From assembly GCF_900141905.1 (NCBI RefSeq), contig NZ_FQZF01000013.1, positions 62,001-126,000 on the forward strand: a stretch of 64,000 bases of DNA, read 5' to 3'. Of this stretch, positions 28,867-36,397 are shown piece after piece. Every line of letters begins with the position of its first letter. Positions within the stretch are counted from its first letter, which is position 1. The stretch is from Muricoccus roseus (GTDB taxonomy: Bacteria > Pseudomonadota > Alphaproteobacteria > Acetobacterales > Acetobacteraceae). Under the pieces are notes generated by a model, which did not search any database, was not told the origin of the DNA, and worked only from the letters and a program-made list of their open reading frames with translations. A program made the position numbers and the translations under genes.

Positions 28867-28990
28867 GTTGTCCCCGTTCGCTTGCGGACCCGTGCGACGC
28901 GCGGCCCTGGGTCGGGGACGAGTAAGAAAGGCGGGAATTGGGGTGTTGCAACAACCCTCGGGGGCATCGGACTATATGGAGAAAGACAGG
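28720..28990. repeat. direct repeat copy 2: trbB 5' end plus leader
   Basis: Partner of 26759-27032. After the common GAAAGACAGG the two diverge. Recombination between the copies would delete hipBA cleanly. Confidence 0.9.
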
Positions 28991-29080
28991 CTAAGGGCGG
29001 GATATCCCCGTATGGATCGGGTATGCGTCGATTAGGTCAAGCCAAGGTCGGCTGCGGATATTAACGCGGAGGAATTGAGA

Positions 29081-30061
29081 CTAGTCCGATGAAGCAGGCG
29101 GGCGGGCCGTCGATCCGAGAACGGGCATCAGCTTCATGTATATCAGCGAAGCTATGAGTTCGATGAGAGTCTGCGCCACGATGACCGCTGGTAGCAACGG
29201 CATCGCCCCGGGAACAGCGAAGGCCAGCGGCAGGACGACGAGCGAGTTGCGCGTCGCGGTACTGAACGCAACGGCGCGACCATCGGGAGCAGAAAGTTGC
29301 ATTATTCGCCCAATCGTCCAGCCTACTACGGGGGCAGCAACCGCGAAGGTGGCGTAAATTGGCATCACGCTGAGTGCGCTTGGAGCTGCCAGCCCGAGCT
29401 GTGGGACCACTCCGGCGAAGACCAAGCCCAGCACCAGAGCTGTCGACAGAACCGGTAGCCGATCTAGCCCTGCCTTGAGCCGCCGCATTTCAGTTCTTTG
29501 ACTGGCGCCAAATTGCACCAAGGCCGCAAGTAACAACGGGACAAGGATGAGCCACAAGAAGGCCTTGAGAAACGGTCCGAGCGCGACGAGATCGGCAGCC
29601 TTATCTCCGAGAAATAATCTAAGGTAGACGGGCAGAAGTAGCATTTGCGACGCGAGAAGCATCGGGGTCGCGGCCAAGAGCGATTGGGAGTTGGCGCGTC
29701 CAATCTGAGAGAACGTTACGACGTAGTCGATGCATGGAGTAAGCAGAACCATGAGTACGCCGAGGCGCACCACTGGGTCGGCAGGTGCCAGTGGGAGGAT
29801 CAGGGCGACGAGAACAGGTACGGCAATGAAGTTGGACACGGCAAGAGCGACTAGGAAGCGTACCTGCAAAAGAGTTTTGCTAAGGGCGGCCAGTGGCACT
29901 TGAAGAAAAGTCAGGAACAGCATCAGAGTCAGCGCAGGCTCAATGAAAGCTGAAATGCCAGTTGTTGGTACGATAAGCGAGCCGACACCAGCAATCAGGA
30001 TTGTTAAGAAGTAAATTGCGACCTGATTTGATTCCAGCGTTTCGCGCAATGATGTGGTCAT
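29081..30061 (-). CDS. arsenite permease of the BASS/ACR3-like superfamily
   Basis: A 326-residue polytopic protein with about ten membrane segments, starting at the ATG at 30061 (MTTSLRETLESNQVAIYFLT). The region LGVLMVLLTPCIDYVVTFSQ contains the membrane cysteine conserved in ACR3-type arsenite exporters, and the late TRNSLVVLPLAFAVPG matches the SBF fold. It follows an arsR gene by 33 bp on the same strand, which supports As(III) export. Base composition is AT-richer than the trb genes, suggesting separate acquisition. Confidence 0.82.
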   Translation of the reverse strand: MTTSLRETLESNQVAIYFLTILIAGVGSLIVPTTGISAFIEPALTLMLFLTFLQVPLAALSKTLLQVRFLVALAVSNFIAVPVLVALILPLAPADPVVRLGVLMVLLTPCIDYVVTFSQIGRANSQSLLAATPMLLASQMLLLPVYLRLFLGDKAADLVALGPFLKAFLWLILVPLLLAALVQFGASQRTEMRRLKAGLDRLPVLSTALVLGLVFAGVVPQLGLAAPSALSVMPIYATFAVAAPVVGWTIGRIMQLSAPDGRAVAFSTATRNSLVVLPLAFAVPGAMPLLPAVIVAQTLIELIASLIYMKLMPVLGSTARPPASSD

Positions 30062-30094
30062 GATCAATCCCAGGAATTGGCGCGCACGGCGCAA

Positions 30095-30478
30095 TCAGGT
30101 GCGCCCTAGCGCCAGCTTCGAGGTCTGCGGCTCAGTGGGACGGCCGGTGCACTGCGCGAAAAGCGTGATGGCTTGGTCGCAAACTTTGCAATGACCTTGG
30201 CAGCAATCCCGCATCAGGAAAGCGACGAGGTCGGAGAGCTGGGGAAAGATGGCGCTGTAAATGATGGATCGGCCATTGCGGCGCTTTGTTATGAGTTTTG
30301 CATTTTCCAAGTGACCCAGGTGAAATGAAACGCGCGAGGCAGCCGACCCATCGAGCTCGGCTGCGATGGCGCCCGCCGACATTCCCTCTGCTCCAGCTTT
30401 CACGAGCATGCGCACGATGCGCAGTCGCGTCTCCTGCGACAATGCCGCAAATCCGTCGAGAGCCTGTCGTTCATCCAT
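30095..30478 (-). CDS. arsR: ArsR-family metalloregulator
   Basis: A 127-residue winged-helix repressor (LSQETRLRIVRMLVKAGAEG; ASRVSFHLGHLENAKLITKR). The cysteine cluster CCQGHCKVC (about residues 91-99) near the C-terminus is a plausible As(III) or Sb(III) site. It heads the arsR-permease pair, and its probable operator overlaps the promoter just upstream. On metalloid binding it should leave DNA and allow the permease to be made. Confidence 0.9.
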   Translation of the reverse strand: MDERQALDGFAALSQETRLRIVRMLVKAGAEGMSAGAIAAELDGSAASRVSFHLGHLENAKLITKRRNGRSIIYSAIFPQLSDLVAFLMRDCCQGHCKVCDQAITLFAQCTGRPTEPQTSKLALGRT

Positions 30479-30488
30479 GAGTCTGTAT

Positions 30489-30508
30489 ATTTCAATAGGT
30501 GTTGAAAT
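30489..30508 (-). promoter_or_regulatory. ArsR-type operator
   Basis: An inverted repeat ATTTCAA-N6-TTGAAAT centred about 20 bp upstream of the arsR start. The TTCAA/TTGAA half sites and 12-2-12-like layout fit ArsR/SmtB operators. Autoregulation of arsR is therefore expected. Confidence 0.7.
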
Positions 30509-30615
30509 GTAAACAGAAGTGTCTCAACGCCCAGACGGACATGGCTTCCCGATGTAAATGGCTGGAATGGCAACTGCTTGCGACGAGGGTCAACGGTCCT
30601 TGCCGAGGCCATTCG

Positions 30616-31035
30616 TTAAACCTCGGAACTATCGGCGCGTACGTCCTCCGGGATCTCCTTCAAAAAGCTCTGTCCCTTCTGCAAGCGCCGCCCCAGCGTC
30701 TCGACGAATCCCTCGTAGCGTTCCCGCCCCTTGGCCTGTGCTGACGCCTGAGCATCGTTCGGCAAGGGCGGCGTGATCGTCAGCCAGAACCGGACGAAGA
30801 GGGCGAGTGTCTCTGCGGTGACACCGAGGTCGCGCTCCAAGCGCTGGACCTGGCGCGACAGGCGATCAAGACGGCGCGCGAACGCGGCCTCGCGCTTGTC
30901 CGCGCCATCAGGTGACAGGAATGACGCAACCGCCGCCTCGACGATCGCGGAGCGGGAGAGCTTCTGGCGGTCGGCGAGATCGGCGATCTGGCGGAGCATC
31001 TCGGGCGGGAAATAAACGTTCATCCGGTCACGCAT
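30616..31035 (-). CDS. CopG/ribbon-helix-helix transfer regulator
   Basis: A 139-residue protein from the ATG at 31035 (MRDRMNVYFPPEMLRQIADL). The first 45 residues form a ribbon-helix-helix (NVYFPPEMLRQIADLADRQK, then LSRSAIVEAAVASFL), followed by an arginine-rich coiled region and a C-terminal helix pair. In related elements this CopG-type gene sits between traG and trbB, as here, apart from the inserted ars/hip block. It is a candidate relaxosome or transfer-operon regulator. Confidence 0.85.
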   Translation of the reverse strand: MRDRMNVYFPPEMLRQIADLADRQKLSRSAIVEAAVASFLSPDGADKREAAFARRLDRLSRQVQRLERDLGVTAETLALFVRFWLTITPPLPNDAQASAQAKGRERYEGFVETLGRRLQKGQSFLKEIPEDVRADSSEV

Positions 31036-31042
31036 GGTTACC

Positions 31043-33046
31043 TCACAGATCGATGCCGTCATTGGGATCGAGCGCGACCTGTCTCGCCACGCCGCGCATT
31101 TGCTGGCGCAGCGCCTGACGCTGCCGCGCCGCGTCTTCCGGCTCATCGTCCAGCATGATGGAAAACTCGTCGGCCGCGGCAGGTCCGGTCGTCTCCTTGG
31201 CGATCGCGACATGGTCGGGCAGTTCGGGCTCGCGCCGCAGACCGCCATTGGCAGCGTCTTCCACCTTGTCGAGTTCAGCCGCGAGCACCGCGTCGGGCCG
31301 CTGCGGTTTCAACTCGGACCAGGAGTCCTTTCGGGTCGAACGCCTGCGGTTCGTCGGATCCGGCGATGGCAGGATGCGTTCCTTGAAGCGGCGATCCTCG
31401 AAGTAACGGGCCTTCTTGGCTCGGATGGGATGGACACCGGCGGCCATGACGATCTCGTCTGTGGCGGGCAGCTGCATCACCTCGCCGGGTGTGAGAAGCG
31501 GCCGCGCCGTCTCCGAGCGCGAGACCATCAGGTGGCCGAGCCAAGGGCTGAGCCGATGCCCGGCATAGTTCCGCATCGCCTTCATCTCGGTCGCCGTACC
31601 GAGGGCGTCGCTCACGCGCTTGGCGGTGCGTTCGTCATTGGTGGCGAAGCTCACGCGCACATGGCAGTTGTCGAGGATCGCGTTGTTCGGGCCATAGGCC
31701 TTCTCTATCTGGTTCAGCGACTGGGCGATGAGGAACGACTTCAGGCCGTAACCCGCCATGAAGGCGAGCGCGCTTTCAAAGAAGTCGAGGCGGCCGAGCG
31801 CCGGGAACTCGTCGAGCATTATCAGCACGCGATGCCGCCGGTCTCGCGCATGCAGATCCTCGGTTAAGCGTCGGCCGATCTGGTTGAGCACGAGCCGGAT
31901 CAGCGGCTTCGTCCGGGATATGTCCGACGGCGGAACCACCAGATAGAGCGTCGCTGGCTTCTCGTCGGCGATGAGGTCGGCGATCCGCCAGTCGCAGTGG
32001 CGCGTCACCTCCGCCACCACCGGGTCGCGATAGAGGCCCAAGAAGGACATGGCGGTGGACAGGACGCCCGAGCGCTCGTTGTCGCTTTTGTTGAGGAGTT
32101 CGCGCGCCGTCGACGCCACGACCGGATGGGGGCCGTCGGGTCCGAGATGCGGCGTCGTCATCATCGCCTTCAGGGTGGCTTCGATCGGACGGCGCGGGTC
32201 AGACAAGAAGGCAGCGACACCGGCGAGCGTCTTCTCCTCCTCGGCGTATAGGACATGCAGGATGGTGCCGACGAGCAGCGAATGGCTCGTCTTCTCCCAG
32301 TGATTGCGCTTGTCGAGTGAGCCCTCGGGGTCGACGAGAACGTCGGCGACATTCTGCACGTCGCGGACTTCCCACTCGCCGCGTCGCACTTCCAGGAGCG
32401 GGTTATAGGCGGCCGATTTGGCGTTGGTGGGATCGAAGAGCAGGACGCGGCCGTGCCTCGCGCGGAAGCCGGCAGTCAGTTGCCAGTTCTCGCCCTTGAT
32501 GTCGTGGACAATAGCGGAGCCCGGCCAGGTGAGGAGTGTCGGGACGACGAGACCGACACCCTTGCCCGATCGGGTGGGTGCGAAGCACAGGACATGCTCC
32601 GGCCCGTCGTGCCGGAGATAGGCGTCGCCGAGCTTGCCGAGGATGACGCCGTCGGGTCCGAGCAGGCCTGCCACTTTCACTTCCCGGAGTTCAGCCCAGC
32701 GGGCCGAGCCATAGGTCTCGACATTCTTCGCCTCATGGGCACGCCATACCGACATCGCGATGGCGACGGCTATTGATATGAAGCCGCCGGAGGCGGCGAT
32801 CACCGCGCCTTCAACAAAGATCGGCGGCGCATAGGCGTCATAGAAATACCACCACCAGAAGAATGCGGGCGGATAGTAGACCGGCCAACTCGCCAGCTCG
32901 AACCAGGGCGTACCGAGCTGCGCCTGAAAGCCGAGCCGCCAGGCGGTCCATTGGGTCGCGCCCCAGCTCGTGAGCAGCACGATGAGGAACACGGTAGTGA
33001 TCTGGCCCCAGAGGATTTTGGTGGCGGACAAAACGGGCTTCCTCAA
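31043..33046 (-). CDS. traG: type IV coupling protein TraG (VirD4-like)
   Basis: A 667-residue ATPase with N-terminal membrane helices (TTVFLIVLLTSWGATQWTAW; FVEGAVIAASGGFISIAVAI), Walker A FAPTRSGKGVG (155-165) and Walker B VLIMLDEFPALG. The TraG/VirD4 fold continues to GEVMQLPATDEIVMAAG. It recruits the relaxase-DNA complex to the Trb channel. The charged C-terminus probably binds the relaxosome. It stops 7 bp before copG. Confidence 0.96.
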   Translation of the reverse strand: MRKPVLSATKILWGQITTVFLIVLLTSWGATQWTAWRLGFQAQLGTPWFELASWPVYYPPAFFWWWYFYDAYAPPIFVEGAVIAASGGFISIAVAIAMSVWRAHEAKNVETYGSARWAELREVKVAGLLGPDGVILGKLGDAYLRHDGPEHVLCFAPTRSGKGVGLVVPTLLTWPGSAIVHDIKGENWQLTAGFRARHGRVLLFDPTNAKSAAYNPLLEVRRGEWEVRDVQNVADVLVDPEGSLDKRNHWEKTSHSLLVGTILHVLYAEEEKTLAGVAAFLSDPRRPIEATLKAMMTTPHLGPDGPHPVVASTARELLNKSDNERSGVLSTAMSFLGLYRDPVVAEVTRHCDWRIADLIADEKPATLYLVVPPSDISRTKPLIRLVLNQIGRRLTEDLHARDRRHRVLIMLDEFPALGRLDFFESALAFMAGYGLKSFLIAQSLNQIEKAYGPNNAILDNCHVRVSFATNDERTAKRVSDALGTATEMKAMRNYAGHRLSPWLGHLMVSRSETARPLLTPGEVMQLPATDEIVMAAGVHPIRAKKARYFEDRRFKERILPSPDPTNRRRSTRKDSWSELKPQRPDAVLAAELDKVEDAANGGLRREPELPDHVAIAKETTGPAAADEFSIMLDDEPEDAARQRQALRQQMRGVARQVALDPNDGIDL

Positions 33047-33321
33047 CAGCGAATACCGTCAAGGTAGGTGCCTGGTCCTGTCCGTCACAAGGTGTCGGAA
33101 ACGGCGGTCGAAGATTCGGCTGTGCTGGCGAATAAAGACAGGAAATCTGCCGTGTCGGGATCCATTATCTCGGCATAACGGCCGTCCCTACTAGTGGAGC
33201 GCGCCGCCCGGCTCCCCGATCGTTGAGGGATCCTTACTTCACGCTCGTAGCAGGCCCTAACTCAATCGGCGGCTCAGCGCCAGGTACGCGGAGCCGCCCG
33301 TCTGATAAGAATATTACTGTA

Positions 33322-33513
33322 TTACTTCTTTTTCGCGCCGCCCTTGTCGCGGTGGCCCTGTTGATCAACATCTCCGGGCTTGTGGTCGGGATGGTCGTGG
33401 TGCTCGCCGGGTACCTCTTTTGGGCCGGGCTTGTCGCGGTGGCCGTGCTGATCCACATCCCCTGGCTTGTGGTTAGGATGGTCGTGATGTTGGCCGGGTT
33501 TTTCTTGCGCCAT
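33322..33513 (-). CDS. small His-rich protein of two 29-residue repeats
   Basis: A 63-residue protein with AAGGAG eight bases before the ATG, a good start signal. Residues 6-34 and 35-63 are two near-identical repeats of the type PGxHHDHPxHKPGDVDQxGHR. Eleven of 63 residues are His, with many Asp and Lys; no signal peptide or membrane segment. Histidine clusters like HHDHPNH suggest metal binding. Its neighbours (CDF exporter, zinc ribbon, MgtC-like) fit metal buffering, which is inference. I recognise no named family. Confidence 0.75.
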   Translation of the reverse strand: MAQEKPGQHHDHPNHKPGDVDQHGHRDKPGPKEVPGEHHDHPDHKPGDVDQQGHRDKGGAKKK

Positions 33514-33748
33514 AGTATTCTCCTTTTCTGAAGGCGGTCAGGAGGAATGCGCCAGTCGCGCGCTTGTTCCTCAAGCTTGATTTGGGCAGCACCCCTGCAG
33601 CTTGGCCGGAGTGTCGAGCCCATCAGGAGGTTGTCCAGATTGTGTGGCCGAATGATGGGCATAACCTTGGCGCAGGCCGTGCCGCCCGCGCTTGCCGCGC
33701 ACATCAAATGACGTGCGAGAGGCAGAAGGCTAGCATATAAACCCAGCT

Positions 33749-34216
33749 ATGATGTCATCAATGAACGTATGGGAGGTGCTGTCCCATGTGATCAGCCTTG
33801 TTGTCGCGTATGTGCTCGCGCTCCCAATCGGCTGGAACCGCGAACGCGAGGAACGCAGCGCCGGCATCCGCACCTTTCCGCTTGTTGCCATGGCCGCATG
33901 CGGCTTCGTGCTCGTCGCCATCGGCGTCCTCGGCGCAACTTCACCCGGCCAGGCGCGCATCCTGGAGGGACTGATCACCGGCGTTGGCTTCATCGGCGGC
34001 GGCGCGATCCTGAAGCACGGCACCCAGGCCTTGGGCACGGCGACGGCGGCAAGCCTGTGGGCGACCGGTGCGCTCGGGGCGGCGGTGGGCTATGGCCTTT
34101 ACGATATCGCCGTGATCCTGAGTGCGACCACCTACGTGACGTTGCGCTATCTCGCGCCGCTCAAGGACGCCGCGCGTGAAACAGATGCCAAAGATGATCG
34201 GCGAGATGCTCCATGA
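33749..34216 (+). CDS. MgtC/SapB-family membrane protein
   Basis: A 155-residue protein with four to five membrane helices and the family signatures LALPIGWNREREERSAGIRT and LEGLITGVGFIGGGAILKHG. The MgtC/SapB family is linked to Mg2+ limitation and regulation of the F-ATPase; for the short SapB forms the role is unclear. Several ATG codons lie at the start (33749, 33752, 33761), so the exact first residue is uncertain. Confidence 0.88.
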   Translation: MMSSMNVWEVLSHVISLVVAYVLALPIGWNREREERSAGIRTFPLVAMAACGFVLVAIGVLGATSPGQARILEGLITGVGFIGGGAILKHGTQALGTATAASLWATGALGAAVGYGLYDIAVILSATTYVTLRYLAPLKDAARETDAKDDRRDAP

Positions 34217-34246
34217 AGGGGCGATGCCGTCTTGGGTTCGTCCCGC

Positions 34247-34750
34247 TTAGAGAAGTCGCCGGGCGCGATCAATGATCCTCGGCAGGATCACGGGCGCGGC
34301 GATGAGGGCGAGGGCGCCGATCGCCCAGAGAACAATAATCGCCGGCTTCAGAACTACTCGCAGCAAAGCTATGGCCTGACCCAAAAAACCGCTGACGTTG
34401 AGATTGTCAACGACGCTGCCGACTTCCTTGCCGGCTCCGGTCGCGGTTGCGAGGCCCTTCCCGCCGTCCACCAGGAGGCCGGCATTGGCCGCAACCCAGC
34501 CGAGGACGGGATCGACCAAAGCGTAACCAATCCACGCAAGCAGCGACCACACCGCCAGACCGGCGATCACGACGATCCAGGAGATCGGCCTCAACAGTCG
34601 CGGCACAGGATCAACGCCCGATGGGTTGCCTGGCCACCGCCTGGAAAATTGGTCCTCGCCATGACCGCCGCGAGGCCAGCGGCCATCCCGCCTATGTCCA
34701 CCCATCTCTGTCTCCGTCGTCCGATTCGGGTGCGATCCGAAAGGATTCAT
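34247..34750 (-). CDS. hypothetical membrane protein
   Basis: A 167-residue protein with a polar, arginine-rich N-terminus and two long hydrophobic segments (SWIVVIAGLAVWSLLAWIGY; IIVLWAIGALALIAAPVILP). The segment GYALVDPVLGWVAANAGLLV lies between them. It resembles hypothetical proteins found with CDF and zinc-ribbon genes in metal clusters, but no function is known to me. Probably in the operon of the CDF gene on the same strand. Confidence 0.7.
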   Translation of the reverse strand: MNPFGSHPNRTTETEMGGHRRDGRWPRGGHGEDQFSRRWPGNPSGVDPVPRLLRPISWIVVIAGLAVWSLLAWIGYALVDPVLGWVAANAGLLVDGGKGLATATGAGKEVGSVVDNLNVSGFLGQAIALLRVVLKPAIIVLWAIGALALIAAPVILPRIIDRARRLL

Positions 34751-34907
34751 CGCTATTTATCGCAGATAGGTATTCTTACTGTTGGCAGCTAGAGCCAACG
34801 CCACATCCAACGAATATCGCACGTGCCGTGTCTCGAGTTGCGGCGCTTGGAATGAGTTGCATCGAGCTCATGCGGGCACTGCTTTCGAGTGCGCCTTACC
34901 ACTGCCC

Positions 34908-35825
34908 TTATAGCCTCAACTCACCCTCGGCCTCGCGCAGGATCTGATCCTCGATCTGGATAGTCGCATGCGTCAGGCCAAAGCCCGTCTTCATCGCGTC
35001 CTGGGCGCTTAGAAGCGTCGCTTGCGCCTGGGCCATGTCGGCCACGACGAGGTGGCAACTAATGGCGTCAATGCCGGAGGTGATCGTCCAGACATGCAAA
35101 TCGTGGACGGCGGTTACGCCAGGGAGGTCGAGCAGCTTTCGCTCCAGGAGCGCGATGTCGACTTCGGGCGGCGTGCCTTCCATGAGTATGTGGATTGCCT
35201 GCTTCAACAATATCCACGTGCGCGGAATGATGAAAAGCCCGATGCCGGCGCCGATGATCGGATCGGCCAGCGTCCAGCCGGTGAGCATGACGACGCCTGC
35301 GGCGACGATGACGCCGAGTGAGCCCAGCATGTCGCTGAGCACCTCGAAATAGGCGCCCTTTACATTCAGGCTTTCCGATGACCCGGCGGACAGAAGCTTC
35401 ATGCTGATCAGATTGACCGCGAGGCCGACCACAGCCACCGCCAGCATCGGGCCGCCCAGAATTTCCGGCGGGTTCAGGAAACGCTTGTAGGCCTCGTAGA
35501 AAATGTAGATCGTCAGCAGCAGGAGAACGACGGCATTCGTCAGTGCCGACAGCACCTCCATGCGCACGTAGCCATAGGTCTTCTGCGGCGTCGCGGCCCG
35601 TTCCGCGAAACGGATAGCGATCAGCGCGAGGGCCAGGCCGCCCGCGTCCGTCAGCATGTGCGCTGCATCTGCCAGAAGCGCGAGGCTCCCCGTCCACAGG
35701 CCGCCGATCACCTCGACTGCCATGAACGTTGTGGTGAGAGCGAGCGCCCCCGTGAGCCTGCTCTTGTGCCGCCCCGCGGCGGTTCCGGAAGGAACTGCCG
35801 CCGCGTGTGAATGCCCTGCGCCCAT
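34908..35825 (-). CDS. cation diffusion facilitator (CzcD/ZitB-like) exporter
   Basis: A 305-residue CDF protein from the ATG at 35825 (MGAGHSHAAAVPSG). Six membrane helices are followed by a cytoplasmic domain (VTAVHDLHVWTITSGIDAIS) that binds metal at the dimer interface. The first transport-site motif is DAAHMLTDAGG (HxxxD). The second has Glu in place of the usual His (YFEVLSDMLGS), a variant also seen in CzcD-like proteins. Zn(II) export with Co or Cd is likely. It lies downstream of the zinc-ribbon gene and the MerR-type promoter. Confidence 0.93.
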   Translation of the reverse strand: MGAGHSHAAAVPSGTAAGRHKSRLTGALALTTTFMAVEVIGGLWTGSLALLADAAHMLTDAGGLALALIAIRFAERAATPQKTYGYVRMEVLSALTNAVVLLLLTIYIFYEAYKRFLNPPEILGGPMLAVAVVGLAVNLISMKLLSAGSSESLNVKGAYFEVLSDMLGSLGVIVAAGVVMLTGWTLADPIIGAGIGLFIIPRTWILLKQAIHILMEGTPPEVDIALLERKLLDLPGVTAVHDLHVWTITSGIDAISCHLVVADMAQAQATLLSAQDAMKTGFGLTHATIQIEDQILREAEGELRL

Positions 35826-35894
35826 TGTCAAACCACAGTCATTCCATTGGCGCTGCGCCGCCAAGGCCGATCCCAAATCATGGAGCAAACCTCG

Positions 35895-36257
35895 TCAGTC
35901 GAATAACCGCCCCAGGAACGATCCGTGCCTGCGACTTTGACCGTGGCCGCCTCCGTGTCCACCACCGTGCCCCGAACCATGACCGCTATCGTAGCTACCT
36001 TGGGACGGATAAGATTGCCCCCGTTGCGGCGCTGGTTGCGGCGTATAGGGCTGTGTCTGTGAGGTTTGAGTCTCTTCGCTTGCGCTGCGCTCGATGATTT
36101 TGTCCAGCTCACCGCGATCCAGCCAGACGCCCCGACACTTGGGACAATAGTCGATCTCGATGCCTTGGCGCTCGCTCATGACCAGATCGACTTTGCAGGC
36201 GGGGCAAAGAAGCCCATGACCTTTGTCATCAGCTGCGGTATTTGCGATGTCTACCAT
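35895..36257 (-). CDS. TFIIB-type zinc-ribbon protein with Gly/His-rich tail
   Basis: A 120-residue protein with a compact zinc ribbon at residues 18-41 (CPAC and CPKC, then RGVWLDRGELDKII), the zf-TFIIB family. The second half is a Gln/Pro/Ser linker and a GHGSGHGGGHGGGHGQ tail that could bind metal. Such proteins often accompany metal exporters; the function is unproven. It is the first gene behind the MerR-type promoter. Confidence 0.85.
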   Translation of the reverse strand: MVDIANTAADDKGHGLLCPACKVDLVMSERQGIEIDYCPKCRGVWLDRGELDKIIERSASEETQTSQTQPYTPQPAPQRGQSYPSQGSYDSGHGSGHGGGHGGGHGQSRRHGSFLGRLFD

Positions 36258-36313
36258 TTCTCTCTCCTAAGTTTCGAAGCGAAGCCGCGACCCCAGAGGG
36301 CCTTCGAACTTTC

Positions 36314-36344
36314 TATATCGTATCTCTAGTCGCTAGAGGTTCAA
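36314..36344 (-). promoter_or_regulatory. MerR-type metal-responsive promoter
   Basis: On the minus strand a -35 TTGAAC (36344-36339) and a -10 GATATA (36319-36314) are separated by 19 bp instead of 17, with the perfect dyad CTCTAG-CGA-CTAGAG inside the spacer (36324-36338). This overlong spacer with a central dyad is the hallmark of promoters activated by MerR-family regulators such as ZntR, CadR or MerR. It points at the zinc-ribbon/CDF genes. No merR-type gene is visible in the window. Confidence 0.8.
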
Positions 36345-36397
36345 GGCTTAGGTATATTTATATTTTCGAGGGTGCCTCACTTGTCGCCCTTTCCGGG

